Source: Halosimplex salinum
Lineage (GTDB): Archaea; Halobacteriota; Halobacteria; Halobacteriales; Haloarculaceae
Length of the DNA: 64,000 nt
Assembly: GCF_003730195.1 (NCBI RefSeq)
Contig: NZ_QWGG01000003.1
Span: 248,001-312,000 of the forward strand
Reading direction: 5' to 3'
This document shows positions 15,113 to 24,855 of this stretch, piece after piece. The notes below the pieces were generated by a model, which was given only the letters and a program-made list of their open reading frames with translations, ran no database searches and was not told where the DNA came from. The translations under genes and the position numbers were made by a program. Every line of letters starts with the position of its first letter. Position 1 is the first letter of the stretch.

Positions 15113-16549
15113 TCACTCGTCGAGCGAACCGTTCAGCACCTTCGCGGCGGTCAGGACCGGGTCCCAGACGGGGGAGAACGGCGGCGCGTACCCGAGGTCG
15201 AGGTTCTCCACCTCGCCGACGGTCATGTCGCCCTCCAGCGCCGTCGCGACGGTGTCGATCCGGACGGCCGCCCGGTCGGTGCCGACGATGGTGCCGCCGA
15301 GCAGCCGCCCCGTCTCCCGGTCGGCGGTCAGCGAGACGACCGTCTCGGCCGCGCCGGGATAGTAGCCCGACCGCGAGGCCGTCGTGATCGTCTCGCTCAC
15401 CGGGTCGAACCCCGCCTCGCGCGTCCGCTCGTGGTCGACGATCCCGACCCGGCCGCACTCCTGCTCGAATGCCTTGACGACGGCCGTCCCGGCGATGTCG
15501 CCGGTGGGTTTCGGGTCGCCGGCGACGGTCTGCCCGATGGCTCGGCCCGCCCGGTTGGCCGTCAGCCCGAGCGGTACCCAGTCGAACTCGCCGGTGACGG
15601 TGTGGCGCGCCTCCGCGCAGTCGCCGGCGGCGTACACGTCCTCGGCCGACGTGCGCCCGTAGTCGTCGACGGCGACGGCCCCCGACTCGCCGAGGTCGAC
15701 CGCCGTGTCCGCGACGAGCGAGACGTTCGGCCGGATCCCCACGCCGACGAGCGCCATATCCACGTCGATAGCGGTGTCGCCGGTACACTCCAGTCGCTCG
15801 ACGCGCCCCTCGCCGGCGAGTCGGTCGACCTCGGTGTCCAGGTGGAGCGTGACCCCCTGCTCCCGCAGTTCGGTCTCGACGCGCTCCGCGACGGCCTCGC
15901 CGAAGGGCCCGAGGACGTGGTCGCCGCGCTGGAAGACGTGCACGTCGAGGCCGTGGGCGGTGAACGCCTCGGCCATCTCGACACCGACGTAGCCGCCGCC
16001 GACGATGGCGACGGTCTCCGGTGGCGCCCACGCGGCGTAGCGCTCGACCCGCTCGCGGTCGACGTAGCCGTCGCCGCCGAGCGACTCGGGCGTCGCTTCC
16101 CCCTCGGGTTCCAGCGCCGCCCGGATCGCCGCCGCGTCGTCGAGTCCGTGGAGCGAGAAGACGCCGTCCAGGTCGGTCCCGTCGACCGGCGCGGTCAGCG
16201 CGTGGGCGCCCGTGGCGACGAGCAGGTCGCTGTAGGACTGTTCGCGTCGCTCGCCCGCAGGCGTGCGAACCGTCACGGACCGCGCGTCCGTGTCGACGGC
16301 GACGACCTCGCGTTCCCGGCGCAGGTCGATACCGCGCTCCTCGATATCGTCCGGGGACAGTGTCAGCAGGTCGGTCAGCCGCTCGACCTCGCCCTTCACG
16401 AAATATGGCGTGCCACAGTGGGCGTAGGACACCCACCGCCCCTTCTCGAAGACGACCACCTCGCGGTCGGGGTCCTCGCGTTTGCACTTGCTCGCGGCGC
16501 TGAGTCCCGCGGCGTCGCCACCGACCACGACGAACGGTTCGGCTGTCAT
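15113..16549 (-). CDS. CoA-disulfide-reductase/NADH-oxidase-like flavoprotein
   Basis: 478 residues. The FAD-binding N-terminus has VVVGGDAAGLSAASK (7-21), a second Rossmann motif VAIVGGGYVGVEMAEAF for NAD(P)H near 180, and the FAD motif DVYAAGDCAE. SYAHCGTPYF places Cys45 where CoA-disulfide reductases have their redox Cys (S-x-x-N-C-G-x-P), with His in place of Asn. The C-terminal dimerisation domain ends in GYAPPFSPVWDPV, also typical. Likely reaction: NAD(P)H-dependent reduction of a thiol disulfide or of oxygen. ATG 16549 is the start; frame upstream is discounted. Confidence 0.87.
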   Translation of the reverse strand: MTAEPFVVVGGDAAGLSAASKCKREDPDREVVVFEKGRWVSYAHCGTPYFVKGEVERLTDLLTLSPDDIEERGIDLRREREVVAVDTDARSVTVRTPAGERREQSYSDLLVATGAHALTAPVDGTDLDGVFSLHGLDDAAAIRAALEPEGEATPESLGGDGYVDRERVERYAAWAPPETVAIVGGGYVGVEMAEAFTAHGLDVHVFQRGDHVLGPFGEAVAERVETELREQGVTLHLDTEVDRLAGEGRVERLECTGDTAIDVDMALVGVGIRPNVSLVADTAVDLGESGAVAVDDYGRTSAEDVYAAGDCAEARHTVTGEFDWVPLGLTANRAGRAIGQTVAGDPKPTGDIAGTAVVKAFEQECGRVGIVDHERTREAGFDPVSETITTASRSGYYPGAAETVVSLTADRETGRLLGGTIVGTDRAAVRIDTVATALEGDMTVGEVENLDLGYAPPFSPVWDPVLTAAKVLNGSLDE

Positions 16550-16623
16550 GGCTCGGAAGTGGGTTCGTGCCCACGTAGTCGTTCGGGGCGTCGACCTCGT
16601 CCCCACACGACCGCCGGACCGGA

Positions 16624-17514
16624 TCAGGCGGGCTCGAACAGGTCGGCGTGGTCGGCGACGAACGTCGTCAGATCGCGCGGCGGCCGGCCCAGCACGCGCT
16701 CGGCGTCGTCGGTGACGCGTCCGGCGAGCCCGAGCCGTGCGGTCGTGTAGATACCGGCCATCGTGACCGCGAACCCCAGCGACCGCCCGCGGCCGAGTTC
16801 GCGCCGGAGGAAGGCGAGGAGCGACGGGTCGGCGTAGGTCACCGGCCGGTCGAGGACGGCGGAGAACACCCGCGCGACCTCGCGGTAGTTCAGCGCCGCG
16901 GGCCCGGTGAGGTCGTAGGCGCGGCCGCGGTGGCCGGGTTCGACGAGCGCCAGCGCGCCGACCTCGCCCACGTCCCGCGCGTCGACGAAACTCGTCTCGC
17001 CGTCGCCCGCCGGCACGACGATCCGGCCCTCGCGCACGTCGTCGCGGTGGACCTCGGCGAAGTTCTGCATGAAGAACGACGCCCGCAGGTGCGTGTGCGC
17101 CATCGACGACGCCTCGACGTGCGCCTCGATCCGTCGATGGGGCAACAGGGGATTGTTCCCGGCGCCCAGCACCGACAGCACGACGACGTGGTCGACGCCC
17201 GTCCGCTCGGCCGCGTCGAGGAAGGGGAGGACGGACTCGCCGACGCGAGTCGCCGTCGGCGGCCGCACGAGGAAGAGGCGATCGATCCCCTCCAGCGCCC
17301 GTCCCCACGTCTCCGGCCGGTCGAAGTCAAACGTCGTCGGCTCCGCGTTCGCCGGGAGATCGGCACCCACCGGGTCGCGCGAGGCCGCCACGACCGGTTC
17401 GCCTCGCTGGACCAGCTCCGCCGCGACGACGGACCCGACGGTCCCGGTCGCGCCCGTCACGAGCACCGACCCGTCAGTTCCGGGTGCCGCGCCCGCCGAA
17501 CCGGTCCCCGTCAT
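16624..17514 (-). CDS. NmrA/NAD(P)-binding atypical SDR
   Basis: 296 residues. N-terminal VLVTGATGTVGSVVAAEL (18-35) is the dinucleotide motif of atypical extended SDRs. No YxxxK catalytic pair is obvious. HRRIEAHVEASSMAHTHLR and RASFFMQNFAE near the middle are typical of NmrA-like proteins related to quinone or azo reductases or redox sensors. The gene begins 7 bp after the aldo/keto reductase stop on the same strand, so both are likely one transcript. The substrate is unknown. Confidence 0.87.
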   Translation of the reverse strand: MTGTGSAGAAPGTDGSVLVTGATGTVGSVVAAELVQRGEPVVAASRDPVGADLPANAEPTTFDFDRPETWGRALEGIDRLFLVRPPTATRVGESVLPFLDAAERTGVDHVVVLSVLGAGNNPLLPHRRIEAHVEASSMAHTHLRASFFMQNFAEVHRDDVREGRIVVPAGDGETSFVDARDVGEVGALALVEPGHRGRAYDLTGPAALNYREVARVFSAVLDRPVTYADPSLLAFLRRELGRGRSLGFAVTMAGIYTTARLGLAGRVTDDAERVLGRPPRDLTTFVADHADLFEPA

Positions 17515-17521
17515 CGCGTCC

Positions 17522-18334
17522 TCACCAGTTCCAGGGACCGTGGCCGGGGTCGATCTCCCGGTGGCGCTCGTCGATGGAGTCGATCAGTTCGATATCCTCG
17601 TCGTCGAGGGCCAGTTCGAGCGCCGCAAGGTTCTGTGCCATGTGCTCGCGACTGCTCGCCTTCGGGATGGCGGCGACGTTGTCGTGGGACGTCACCCACG
17701 CCAGACTCACCTGCGCCGGCGTCGCGTCGTATTTCTCCGCGACCTCCCGGATCTCGGGCACGTCGAAGACCGCGCCCTTCCCCAGCGGCGAGTACGCCAC
17801 CAGCCAGTGGTCGTGCTCCTGCGCGTACTCGACCAGTTCCGTCTGGGGCAGGAGCGGGTGCATCTCGACCTGGTGGGCGAACAGCGGCGCGTCGAGCACT
17901 TCGCGGGCCTCGTCCAGCAGCTCGGGCGTGAAGTTCGAGAGCCCGATGTGGCGGGCCTTCCCCGCTTCGTAGGCGGCGTCGAACGCCGGGAGGACCTCCT
18001 CGTGGCTGTATATCCCGGAGGGCCAGTGGACGTACAGCAGGTCGACGGCGTCGACTCCGAGACGGTCCAGACAGCCGTCGATGGCCTCGGGCACCTGCTC
18101 CGGTTCTGCCGGCACGTCGTGGTGGACGGTCTTCGTCGACAGCCACACGTCGTCGCGGTCGACGCCGCTGTCGCGGAGCCCCTGCCCGACGAATCGCTCG
18201 TTCTCGTATACCTGCGCGGTGTCCACGTGACGGAACCCGACGTCGAGCGCCGTGGCGACGTTCTCGCGCCACTGCTCGCGATTGTCGTCGGAGTACGTGC
18301 CGAGCCCGAGTCGCGGAAGTGTGTCGACTGGCAT
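17522..18334 (-). CDS. Aldo/keto reductase
   Basis: 270 residues, with the full catalytic tetrad in place: Asp38 and Tyr43 in HVDTAQVYENE, Lys68 in STKT, and His103 in YVHWPSG. Family signatures IGLSNF and IPKASS are also present. The length is typical of prokaryotic AKR5-like enzymes that reduce keto aldehydes such as 2,5-diketogluconate or methylglyoxal with NADPH. The substrate cannot be assigned. It probably leads an operon with the NmrA-like gene. Confidence 0.93.
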   Translation of the reverse strand: MPVDTLPRLGLGTYSDDNREQWRENVATALDVGFRHVDTAQVYENERFVGQGLRDSGVDRDDVWLSTKTVHHDVPAEPEQVPEAIDGCLDRLGVDAVDLLYVHWPSGIYSHEEVLPAFDAAYEAGKARHIGLSNFTPELLDEAREVLDAPLFAHQVEMHPLLPQTELVEYAQEHDHWLVAYSPLGKGAVFDVPEIREVAEKYDATPAQVSLAWVTSHDNVAAIPKASSREHMAQNLAALELALDDEDIELIDSIDERHREIDPGHGPWNW

Positions 18335-18419
18335 GTGTTCGATCCTGCGTCGGAGGCCGTTTCACCCTGCTGATCCCGGAAGAACGAGCGGTTGCGGGTG
18401 TGGGTGTCGGTGCGAGACT

Positions 18420-18770
18420 CATCGGGACCGCAACCGCGAACAGCGTGAAAGCCCCCGGACGCTGCGGTCGCGCGGCTCGCTGTCGCCGAAAATCGAAGAT
18501 TTTCGAGATGACGAGAGAGCGGCGCTCTCTCGGACCACGCCCTTCGCTCACTGCGTTCGCTGCAGTGCTTACTGCGCCGTGCTTCCCGCAGCGTCCGGCC
18601 CCTTTCATTCCCACCCGCTTCGACCGTCGCATCAGCCGCCGTGGGTGGGAATGAAAGGGGCGCCCGTCTCGACGAAGGCTGGCGAAGTAAGCACCGCAGG
18701 GCGAAGCCCGAGGAGCGCAACGAGCCACCCGAGTCGAGACGGGCGGGGCTTTCACGCTGTTTGCGGTCTC
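18420..18770. repeat. Composite palindromic element in a 525-base gap
   Basis: The gap 18335-18859 has no gene but is packed with inverted repeats. Outer arms are 18426-18455 and 18745-18768 (CAGCGTGAAAGCCCC type; the left arm has 6 extra bases). Inside are CGAAAATC/GATTTTCG (18487-18505), an exact 18-bp pair at 18599-18616 and 18643-18660, and CCCGTCTCGAC/GTCGAGACGGG (18663-18673 and 18733-18743). It looks like a non-autonomous mobile or foldback element; no transposase is present. Confidence 0.75.
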
Positions 18771-18859
18771 GTGAGCCGTCGCCGTCGCTACGCTCACACT
18801 GGTCGTTACTGTGGTAGCGGTCGCGGCGAGAGAACCGAGACGGACGTGCCTCCGAACAG

Positions 18860-19165
18860 CTAGTAGTCCGGCGGGACGTACAGGTTCAGCGTCTCCAGTG
18901 GTTCGTCGCCGTCGTTCTCGATCTCGTGGGTCTCGCCCGATTCGACGACGACGAGATCGCCCTCGCTCAGTCGGACGTCGTCGCCGTCGACGGTCGCTCG
19001 ACCCGACCCGGACACGACGTAGAGCCACTGGTCGCTCTCCGCGTGGAAGTTGTCGGGGCCGCCGGTGGACTGGCCGGGCGAGAGCGTCATCTGGGCGGCC
19101 TGCGCGTCGTCGGTCGTCAGTCGAACGTCGAAGAAGCCGGAGAAGTCGAGGGTGGTGCGTTTCAT
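18860..19165 (-). CDS. Small cupin-domain protein
   Basis: 101 residues from ATG 19165. It is a single cupin barrel. Motif 1 is partly degenerate (GGPDNFHAESDQWLYVVSGS has one His and no H-x-H). Motif 2 reads GDLVVVESGETHEIENDGDE, with a His in place. Metal binding could therefore involve H, E and H ligands. Small cupins of this type act as mannose-6-phosphate isomerase-like or oxygenase-like enzymes, or as sensors; no substrate is indicated. It lies 28 bp after the TetR gene on the same strand and may be co-transcribed with it. Confidence 0.85.
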   Translation of the reverse strand: MKRTTLDFSGFFDVRLTTDDAQAAQMTLSPGQSTGGPDNFHAESDQWLYVVSGSGRATVDGDDVRLSEGDLVVVESGETHEIENDGDEPLETLNLYVPPDY

Positions 19166-19193
19166 GCCGGCCGGGCGTACGCGCTCCTCGCCG

Positions 19194-19880
19194 TTAGTGT
19201 TCGGTGTCGTCGCCGTCGCGCTCGTCGCCATCGTTCTTGCTGAAACCGGACCGCTCGGCGTCGTAATCGGCCACTTCGCCGTCCTCGACCAGCAGGTCGT
19301 CGACGACGAACTCGGCGATCTGGTCGCGCATCCGGCGACTGGCGTGTTCGGCACCCAGTGTCACCTGATACATACGCGCGCCGACGAGCGAGGTGTAGAT
19401 CGCTTCGCCAACCGTGTCGGGGTCGACTTCGTGGAAGACGCCCGCCTCGACGCCGTCGGCGATGATCTCGGCGACGGTGTCGATGTTGGTCTGGTAGTGG
19501 GTCGCCAGCTTCTCGCGGAACTGCTCGTTGTGGACCGCCTGGACCCGCAGTTCCAGCAGCGCCAGCGCGAACGTCTCCCGGTCCTCCTCGCCGTGATCGA
19601 TGACGAAGCCGTCGACGAACTCCTCCAGTCGCTCCAGGGGCTCCTCAGTGTCCGACTCGGCGAGGCGGGCACCGACCCAGCCGACGATGTTGTCGACGAA
19701 CGCGAGCATCAGCTCCTCTTTCGTGTCGTAGTGATAGTGGAGGAGCGAGCGGCTCTTGTCGAACTCGTCGGCGATGTCCTGCATCGTGAGGTGGGCGTAC
19801 CCGTGCTTGCACAGCGCGTGATAGGTCGCACCCATGATCTCCTCGTGCGTGTCTCCCTGCACGTCCACCTCAGTTGCCAT
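19194..19880 (-). CDS. TetR-family transcriptional regulator of the ABC exporter pair
   Basis: 228 residues from ATG 19880 (GTG 19886 adds two). The N-terminal helix-turn-helix reads ATYHALCKHGYAHLTMQDIA followed by DEFDKSRSLLHYHYDTKEEL, the TetR_N hallmark. The C-terminal ligand domain is helical and ends in a charged tail. It is divergent from the first ABC exporter. The 106-base gap contains an 18-bp palindrome (19939-19956) that recurs before the second exporter (22267-22284). Inference: it represses both exporters, perhaps also itself, and is released by a transported compound. Confidence 0.9.
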   Translation of the reverse strand: MATEVDVQGDTHEEIMGATYHALCKHGYAHLTMQDIADEFDKSRSLLHYHYDTKEELMLAFVDNIVGWVGARLAESDTEEPLERLEEFVDGFVIDHGEEDRETFALALLELRVQAVHNEQFREKLATHYQTNIDTVAEIIADGVEAGVFHEVDPDTVGEAIYTSLVGARMYQVTLGAEHASRRMRDQIAEFVVDDLLVEDGEVADYDAERSGFSKNDGDERDGDDTEH

Positions 19881-19904
19881 ATCCACGAGTCATCGGGAGC
19901 CGGG

Positions 19905-19913
19905 AAAAATCTT
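19905..19913 (-). promoter_or_regulatory. TATA-like box for the TetR gene
   Basis: Plus-strand AAAAATCTT reads AAGATTTTT on the minus strand, about 27 nt before ATG 19880. Confidence 0.45.
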
Positions 19914-19938
19914 CCGCGCGCCCGGGTCGTCGACGAGG

Positions 19939-19956
19939 ACTAACACGAAAGTCAGT
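19939..19956. promoter_or_regulatory. Putative TetR operator, site 1
   Basis: ACTAAC-ACGAAA-GTCAGT is an inverted repeat with one mismatch, followed directly by the TCTTATG promoter box. ATG 19987 lies 30 nt after it. A near-identical site precedes the second exporter. Confidence 0.65.
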
Positions 19957-19986
19957 CTTATGGGTTCGAGGGTGATACGGTGGGGC

Positions 19987-21933
19987 ATGCCACCGGGAGG
20001 GCCCGACGACGACGAGTTCGAGGAGTTGCGCGCCGACGAGGACAACGCGATGGTGCGGCTGTTCGGCGAGTACGGTCGCGGCCAGCGGGCGCGCTTCACC
20101 GTCGGCGGGCTGGCGAGCGTCTTCTCGACGCTGATGGAGCTCGTCCCCGCGTTCCTGCTCGGAGTCGCCATCGACTCGTTTTTCGGGTCGAACCTCGGTA
20201 CGATGCGGCTCCCGTTCGTCCCCGACCCGTGGATCCCGACCGACGCGCTCGACCAGTTCCTCTTGCTGATCGGGCTGCTCGGCGCGTCGCACGTCCTCGG
20301 CGCAGCGCTGGGGTGGGTGAACTCCTGGGCGTGGAACGGCTTCTCTCAGCACTTCCAGCACGAGATGCGCGTCGACGCCTACGACGCGATGCAACGCCGT
20401 GAGCTCTCCTTCTTCGACGACAAGCAGACCGGCGAGGTGATGTCGATCCTCAACAACGACGTCAACCAGCTGGAGGGGTTCCTCACGAACAGCCTCAACC
20501 AGGGCATCGGCATCGTCTTCCGCGTCGGCGGGATGGGCGTCGCGATGTTGCTTCTGAACTGGCGGCTCGGCATCGTCCCGACGGTCATCATCCCGGCGCT
20601 GGGCTACGCCAGCCTCGTCTTCGTCAGGCGCATCCACCCGAAGTACCAGGAGGTCCGCTCGTCGGTCGGGCAGCTCAACTCCCAGCTGGAGAACAACCTC
20701 GGCGGCATCGAAGTCGTGAAATCCTACACCACCGAGCGCTTCGAGACCGACCGCGTCGCGGAGTCCTCACAGGAGTACCTCGACGCTCAGTGGGACGCCA
20801 TCACGACGCGAATCGCCTTCTGGCCGACGCTGCGGCTGGTGACAGCCGCCGGGTACACCGCAACCTTCCTCGTCGGCGGCTACTGGGTGATGGCGAACAA
20901 CGGCCTCGTCGCCGAGCCGCTGCCCTTCTTCAACGGCCCGCTGACGGCCGGCCTCCTCGTCACCTTCCTCTCCTATTCGCGGCGGTTCGTCTACCCGATG
21001 CGGCAGTTCGGCCAGATCATCAACGACTACCAGTACGCCGAGGCCGCCGGCGAGCGCGTCGTCGGCCTCCTCGACACCCCCTCGGGGATCACCGACCGCT
21101 CCGACGCGGTCGAACTCGGTGGACTCGACGGGGCCGTCGAGTACGACGACGTTCACTTCGCCTACGACACGGAGGACGGCGAGGAGCAGGTGCTCGACGG
21201 CGTCTCCTTCGACGTCGAACCGGGCGAGATGGTCGGCCTCGTCGGCCCGACCGGCGCCGGGAAGACGACGCTGATGAAGCTTCTCCTGCGCCTCTACGAG
21301 GTCGACGAGGGCGCGGTTCGAGTCGACGGAACGGACGTGCGCGACGTGACCCTCCACAGCCTCCGGCAGTCGATCGGCTACGTCAGTCAGGAGCCGTACC
21401 TGTTCTACGGGACAGTCCGGGAGAACATCGCCTACGGCATCCCCGACGCGGCCGACGAAGACATCGAGGCGGCGGCGAAGGTGGCCGGCGCCCACGAGTT
21501 CGTCGCTGACCTGAAAGACGGCTACGACACGAAGGTCGGCGAGCGCGGCGTGAAGCTGTCGGGCGGCCAGCGCCAGCGCGTCTCTATCGCCCGCGCGGTG
21601 CTCAAAGACCCCGACGTCCTCGTCCTCGACGAGGCGACCAGCCACGTCGACAACGAGACGGAGGCCGTCATCCAGAACAGCCTCGACGACCTCATCGAGG
21701 ACCGAACGGCCTTCGCCATCGCCCACCGCCTCTCGACGGTGCGCCACGCCGACACCATCCTCGTCATGGACGACGGCGAACTCGTCGAGCAGGGGACGCA
21801 CGACGAACTCCTCGCCGAAGACGGCCTCTACGCCACGCTCTGGCAGGTGCAGGTCGGCGAGATCGACGCGCTCCCCGAGGAGTTCATCGAGCGCGCTGCG
21901 GGCGGGCAGGCGAAGCCCGGCGATCTGGACTGA
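19987..21933 (+). CDS. ABC exporter (fused permease and ATPase), first of pair
   Basis: 648 residues. Six N-terminal TM helices (about 40-340, type-I exporter fold) precede the nucleotide-binding domain. Walker A is GPTGAGKTT, the Q-loop YVSQEPYLFYGT, the signature LSGGQRQR, Walker B VLVLDEAT with SHVDNETE replacing the usual S-A-L-D, and the switch His in IAHRLS. All ATPase motifs are intact. The likely role is multidrug or lipid-like export. It is a close paralog of the 22315 gene; the two could form a heterodimer. ATG 19987 gives a leaderless transcript from the box next to the operator. Confidence 0.93.
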   Translation: MPPGGPDDDEFEELRADEDNAMVRLFGEYGRGQRARFTVGGLASVFSTLMELVPAFLLGVAIDSFFGSNLGTMRLPFVPDPWIPTDALDQFLLLIGLLGASHVLGAALGWVNSWAWNGFSQHFQHEMRVDAYDAMQRRELSFFDDKQTGEVMSILNNDVNQLEGFLTNSLNQGIGIVFRVGGMGVAMLLLNWRLGIVPTVIIPALGYASLVFVRRIHPKYQEVRSSVGQLNSQLENNLGGIEVVKSYTTERFETDRVAESSQEYLDAQWDAITTRIAFWPTLRLVTAAGYTATFLVGGYWVMANNGLVAEPLPFFNGPLTAGLLVTFLSYSRRFVYPMRQFGQIINDYQYAEAAGERVVGLLDTPSGITDRSDAVELGGLDGAVEYDDVHFAYDTEDGEEQVLDGVSFDVEPGEMVGLVGPTGAGKTTLMKLLLRLYEVDEGAVRVDGTDVRDVTLHSLRQSIGYVSQEPYLFYGTVRENIAYGIPDAADEDIEAAAKVAGAHEFVADLKDGYDTKVGERGVKLSGGQRQRVSIARAVLKDPDVLVLDEATSHVDNETEAVIQNSLDDLIEDRTAFAIAHRLSTVRHADTILVMDDGELVEQGTHDELLAEDGLYATLWQVQVGEIDALPEEFIERAAGGQAKPGDLD

Positions 21934-21947
21934 GGCGGAGCGGCCAC

Positions 21948-22202
21948 CTACTCGCGCTGTGCTTCCCTGAACAGGTGCATCCACTCGGCGATCGAGCCCC
22001 GCATCCCCTCGACGGTGACCGTGACCTTCCCGTCGAACTGCCACTGGGCCCGCTGGGCCTCCTCGCCGAACGACAGCGGGACGTCGACTGTCAGGTCCTC
22101 GGCGTTCAGCGTTACCGATTCCTCCCTGTCGACGCTCTCGTCGATGAGTTCGTCGGCGACGTCGAGCCACGTCGGTCCCGCTTTCCCTGGGGATTTGGCC
22201 AT
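21948..22202 (-). CDS. Small hypothetical protein between the ABC exporters
   Basis: 84 residues from ATG 22202 (MAKSPGKAGPTWLDVADELI). It is acidic and beta-rich (ESVTLNAEDLTVDVPLSFGE, WQFDGKVTVTVEG), with an amphipathic C-terminal helix. No membrane or catalytic motif. It converges with exporter 1 (15-bp gap) and is divergent from exporter 2, so operator site 2 could influence it too. Homologues are probably haloarchaeal only, from its composition. The function is not known. Confidence 0.75.
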   Translation of the reverse strand: MAKSPGKAGPTWLDVADELIDESVDREESVTLNAEDLTVDVPLSFGEEAQRAQWQFDGKVTVTVEGMRGSIAEWMHLFREAQRE

Positions 22203-22266
22203 ACGCACCGTTCGAGCGCGACGGCCCTGTTCGTTACGGTCGGACCGGGTTCGCCGAGCACGACCG

Positions 22267-22284
22267 ACTAACACGAGAGTTAGT
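22267..22284. promoter_or_regulatory. Putative TetR operator, site 2
   Basis: ACTAAC-ACGAGA-GTTAGT is a perfect inverted repeat with 6-bp arms and 6-bp spacer. It abuts the TATA box TTATTTA (22284-22290), 25-31 nt before ATG 22315. Site 1 differs only in two bases. Confidence 0.7.
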
Positions 22285-22290
22285 TATTTA
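22284..22290 (+). promoter_or_regulatory. TATA box for the second ABC exporter
   Basis: TTATTTA centred 28 nt before ATG 22315. Overlap with the operator arm means a bound repressor should block TBP. Confidence 0.6.
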
Positions 22291-22314
22291 CGCGGAGCCC
22301 CGCTATCGCGTCCC

Positions 22315-24267
<1,953 letters not shown>

Positions 24268-24298
24268 ACCGACGGGGAATCGCGCCGTCTCCGCCGTC

Positions 24299-24694
24299 TC
24301 AGCTCCGCTCGCGGCTCAATTCCCGGTCGATGCTGTCGGTCTCGGGGCCGTCGAGTTCCAGTTCCAGGCGTCGTTCGAGTTCCGCCTCGGATAGCTCGCC
24401 GTTCGCGTACCGCTCCCGGAGCCGAGCGACCCCGTCTTCGCCCGTCCCGTCGGTCCTCGTCGTCCGGGAGCGGTCCCGGATCGAGTCGCGTTCGGACGAC
24501 CCGTCGTCGGAGAGCCACGAGTACAGTTTGAATCCACCGTAGAGGAGGGCGGCGACGGTCAGTAGCGTGGCGACCGTGGTCACCAGCGCCCACACCAGTC
24601 CGACGAGCGCCGAGACCACCGAGAGGACGACGCTGACCAGTATGAACGCGCCGATCGCCAGGGCGGCGAACTTCAGTACTTTCGCGAGGGCCAT
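24299..24694 (-). CDS. SHOCT-domain membrane protein
   Basis: 131 residues. Two adjacent hydrophobic helices (about 8-35 and 37-60) are followed by a charged linker. The C-terminal SHOCT module reads GVARLRERYANGELSEAELERRL in full, a short helical hairpin that mediates protein contacts or oligomerisation. Such small proteins are common in haloarchaea and have no assigned enzymatic role. It is convergent with the second ABC exporter (32-bp gap). Confidence 0.87.
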   Translation of the reverse strand: MALAKVLKFAALAIGAFILVSVVLSVVSALVGLVWALVTTVATLLTVAALLYGGFKLYSWLSDDGSSERDSIRDRSRTTRTDGTGEDGVARLRERYANGELSEAELERRLELELDGPETDSIDRELSRERS

Positions 24695-24740
24695 GCTCGA
24701 AGCTGCGTCCTGAACGACAAAAGGTCTGTCTCCGGATCGC

Positions 24741-24831
24741 TCGGACGGCGACGGGTCAGCGCCTTCGGTGCTCGGACGACGACGGGTCAGCGCCTTCGGT
24801 GCTCGGTGACGACGATCGGGGTCTTCGGTGC
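24741..24831. repeat. 31-bp tandem repeat, three copies
   Basis: Units 24741-24771 and 24772-24802 are nearly identical; 24803-24831 is a diverged third unit. It lies between the SHOCT gene's start and the histidine-kinase stop, both on the minus strand. Confidence 0.9.
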
Positions 24832-24855
24832 TCGGACGGTTTCAGCCCGCCGGCT

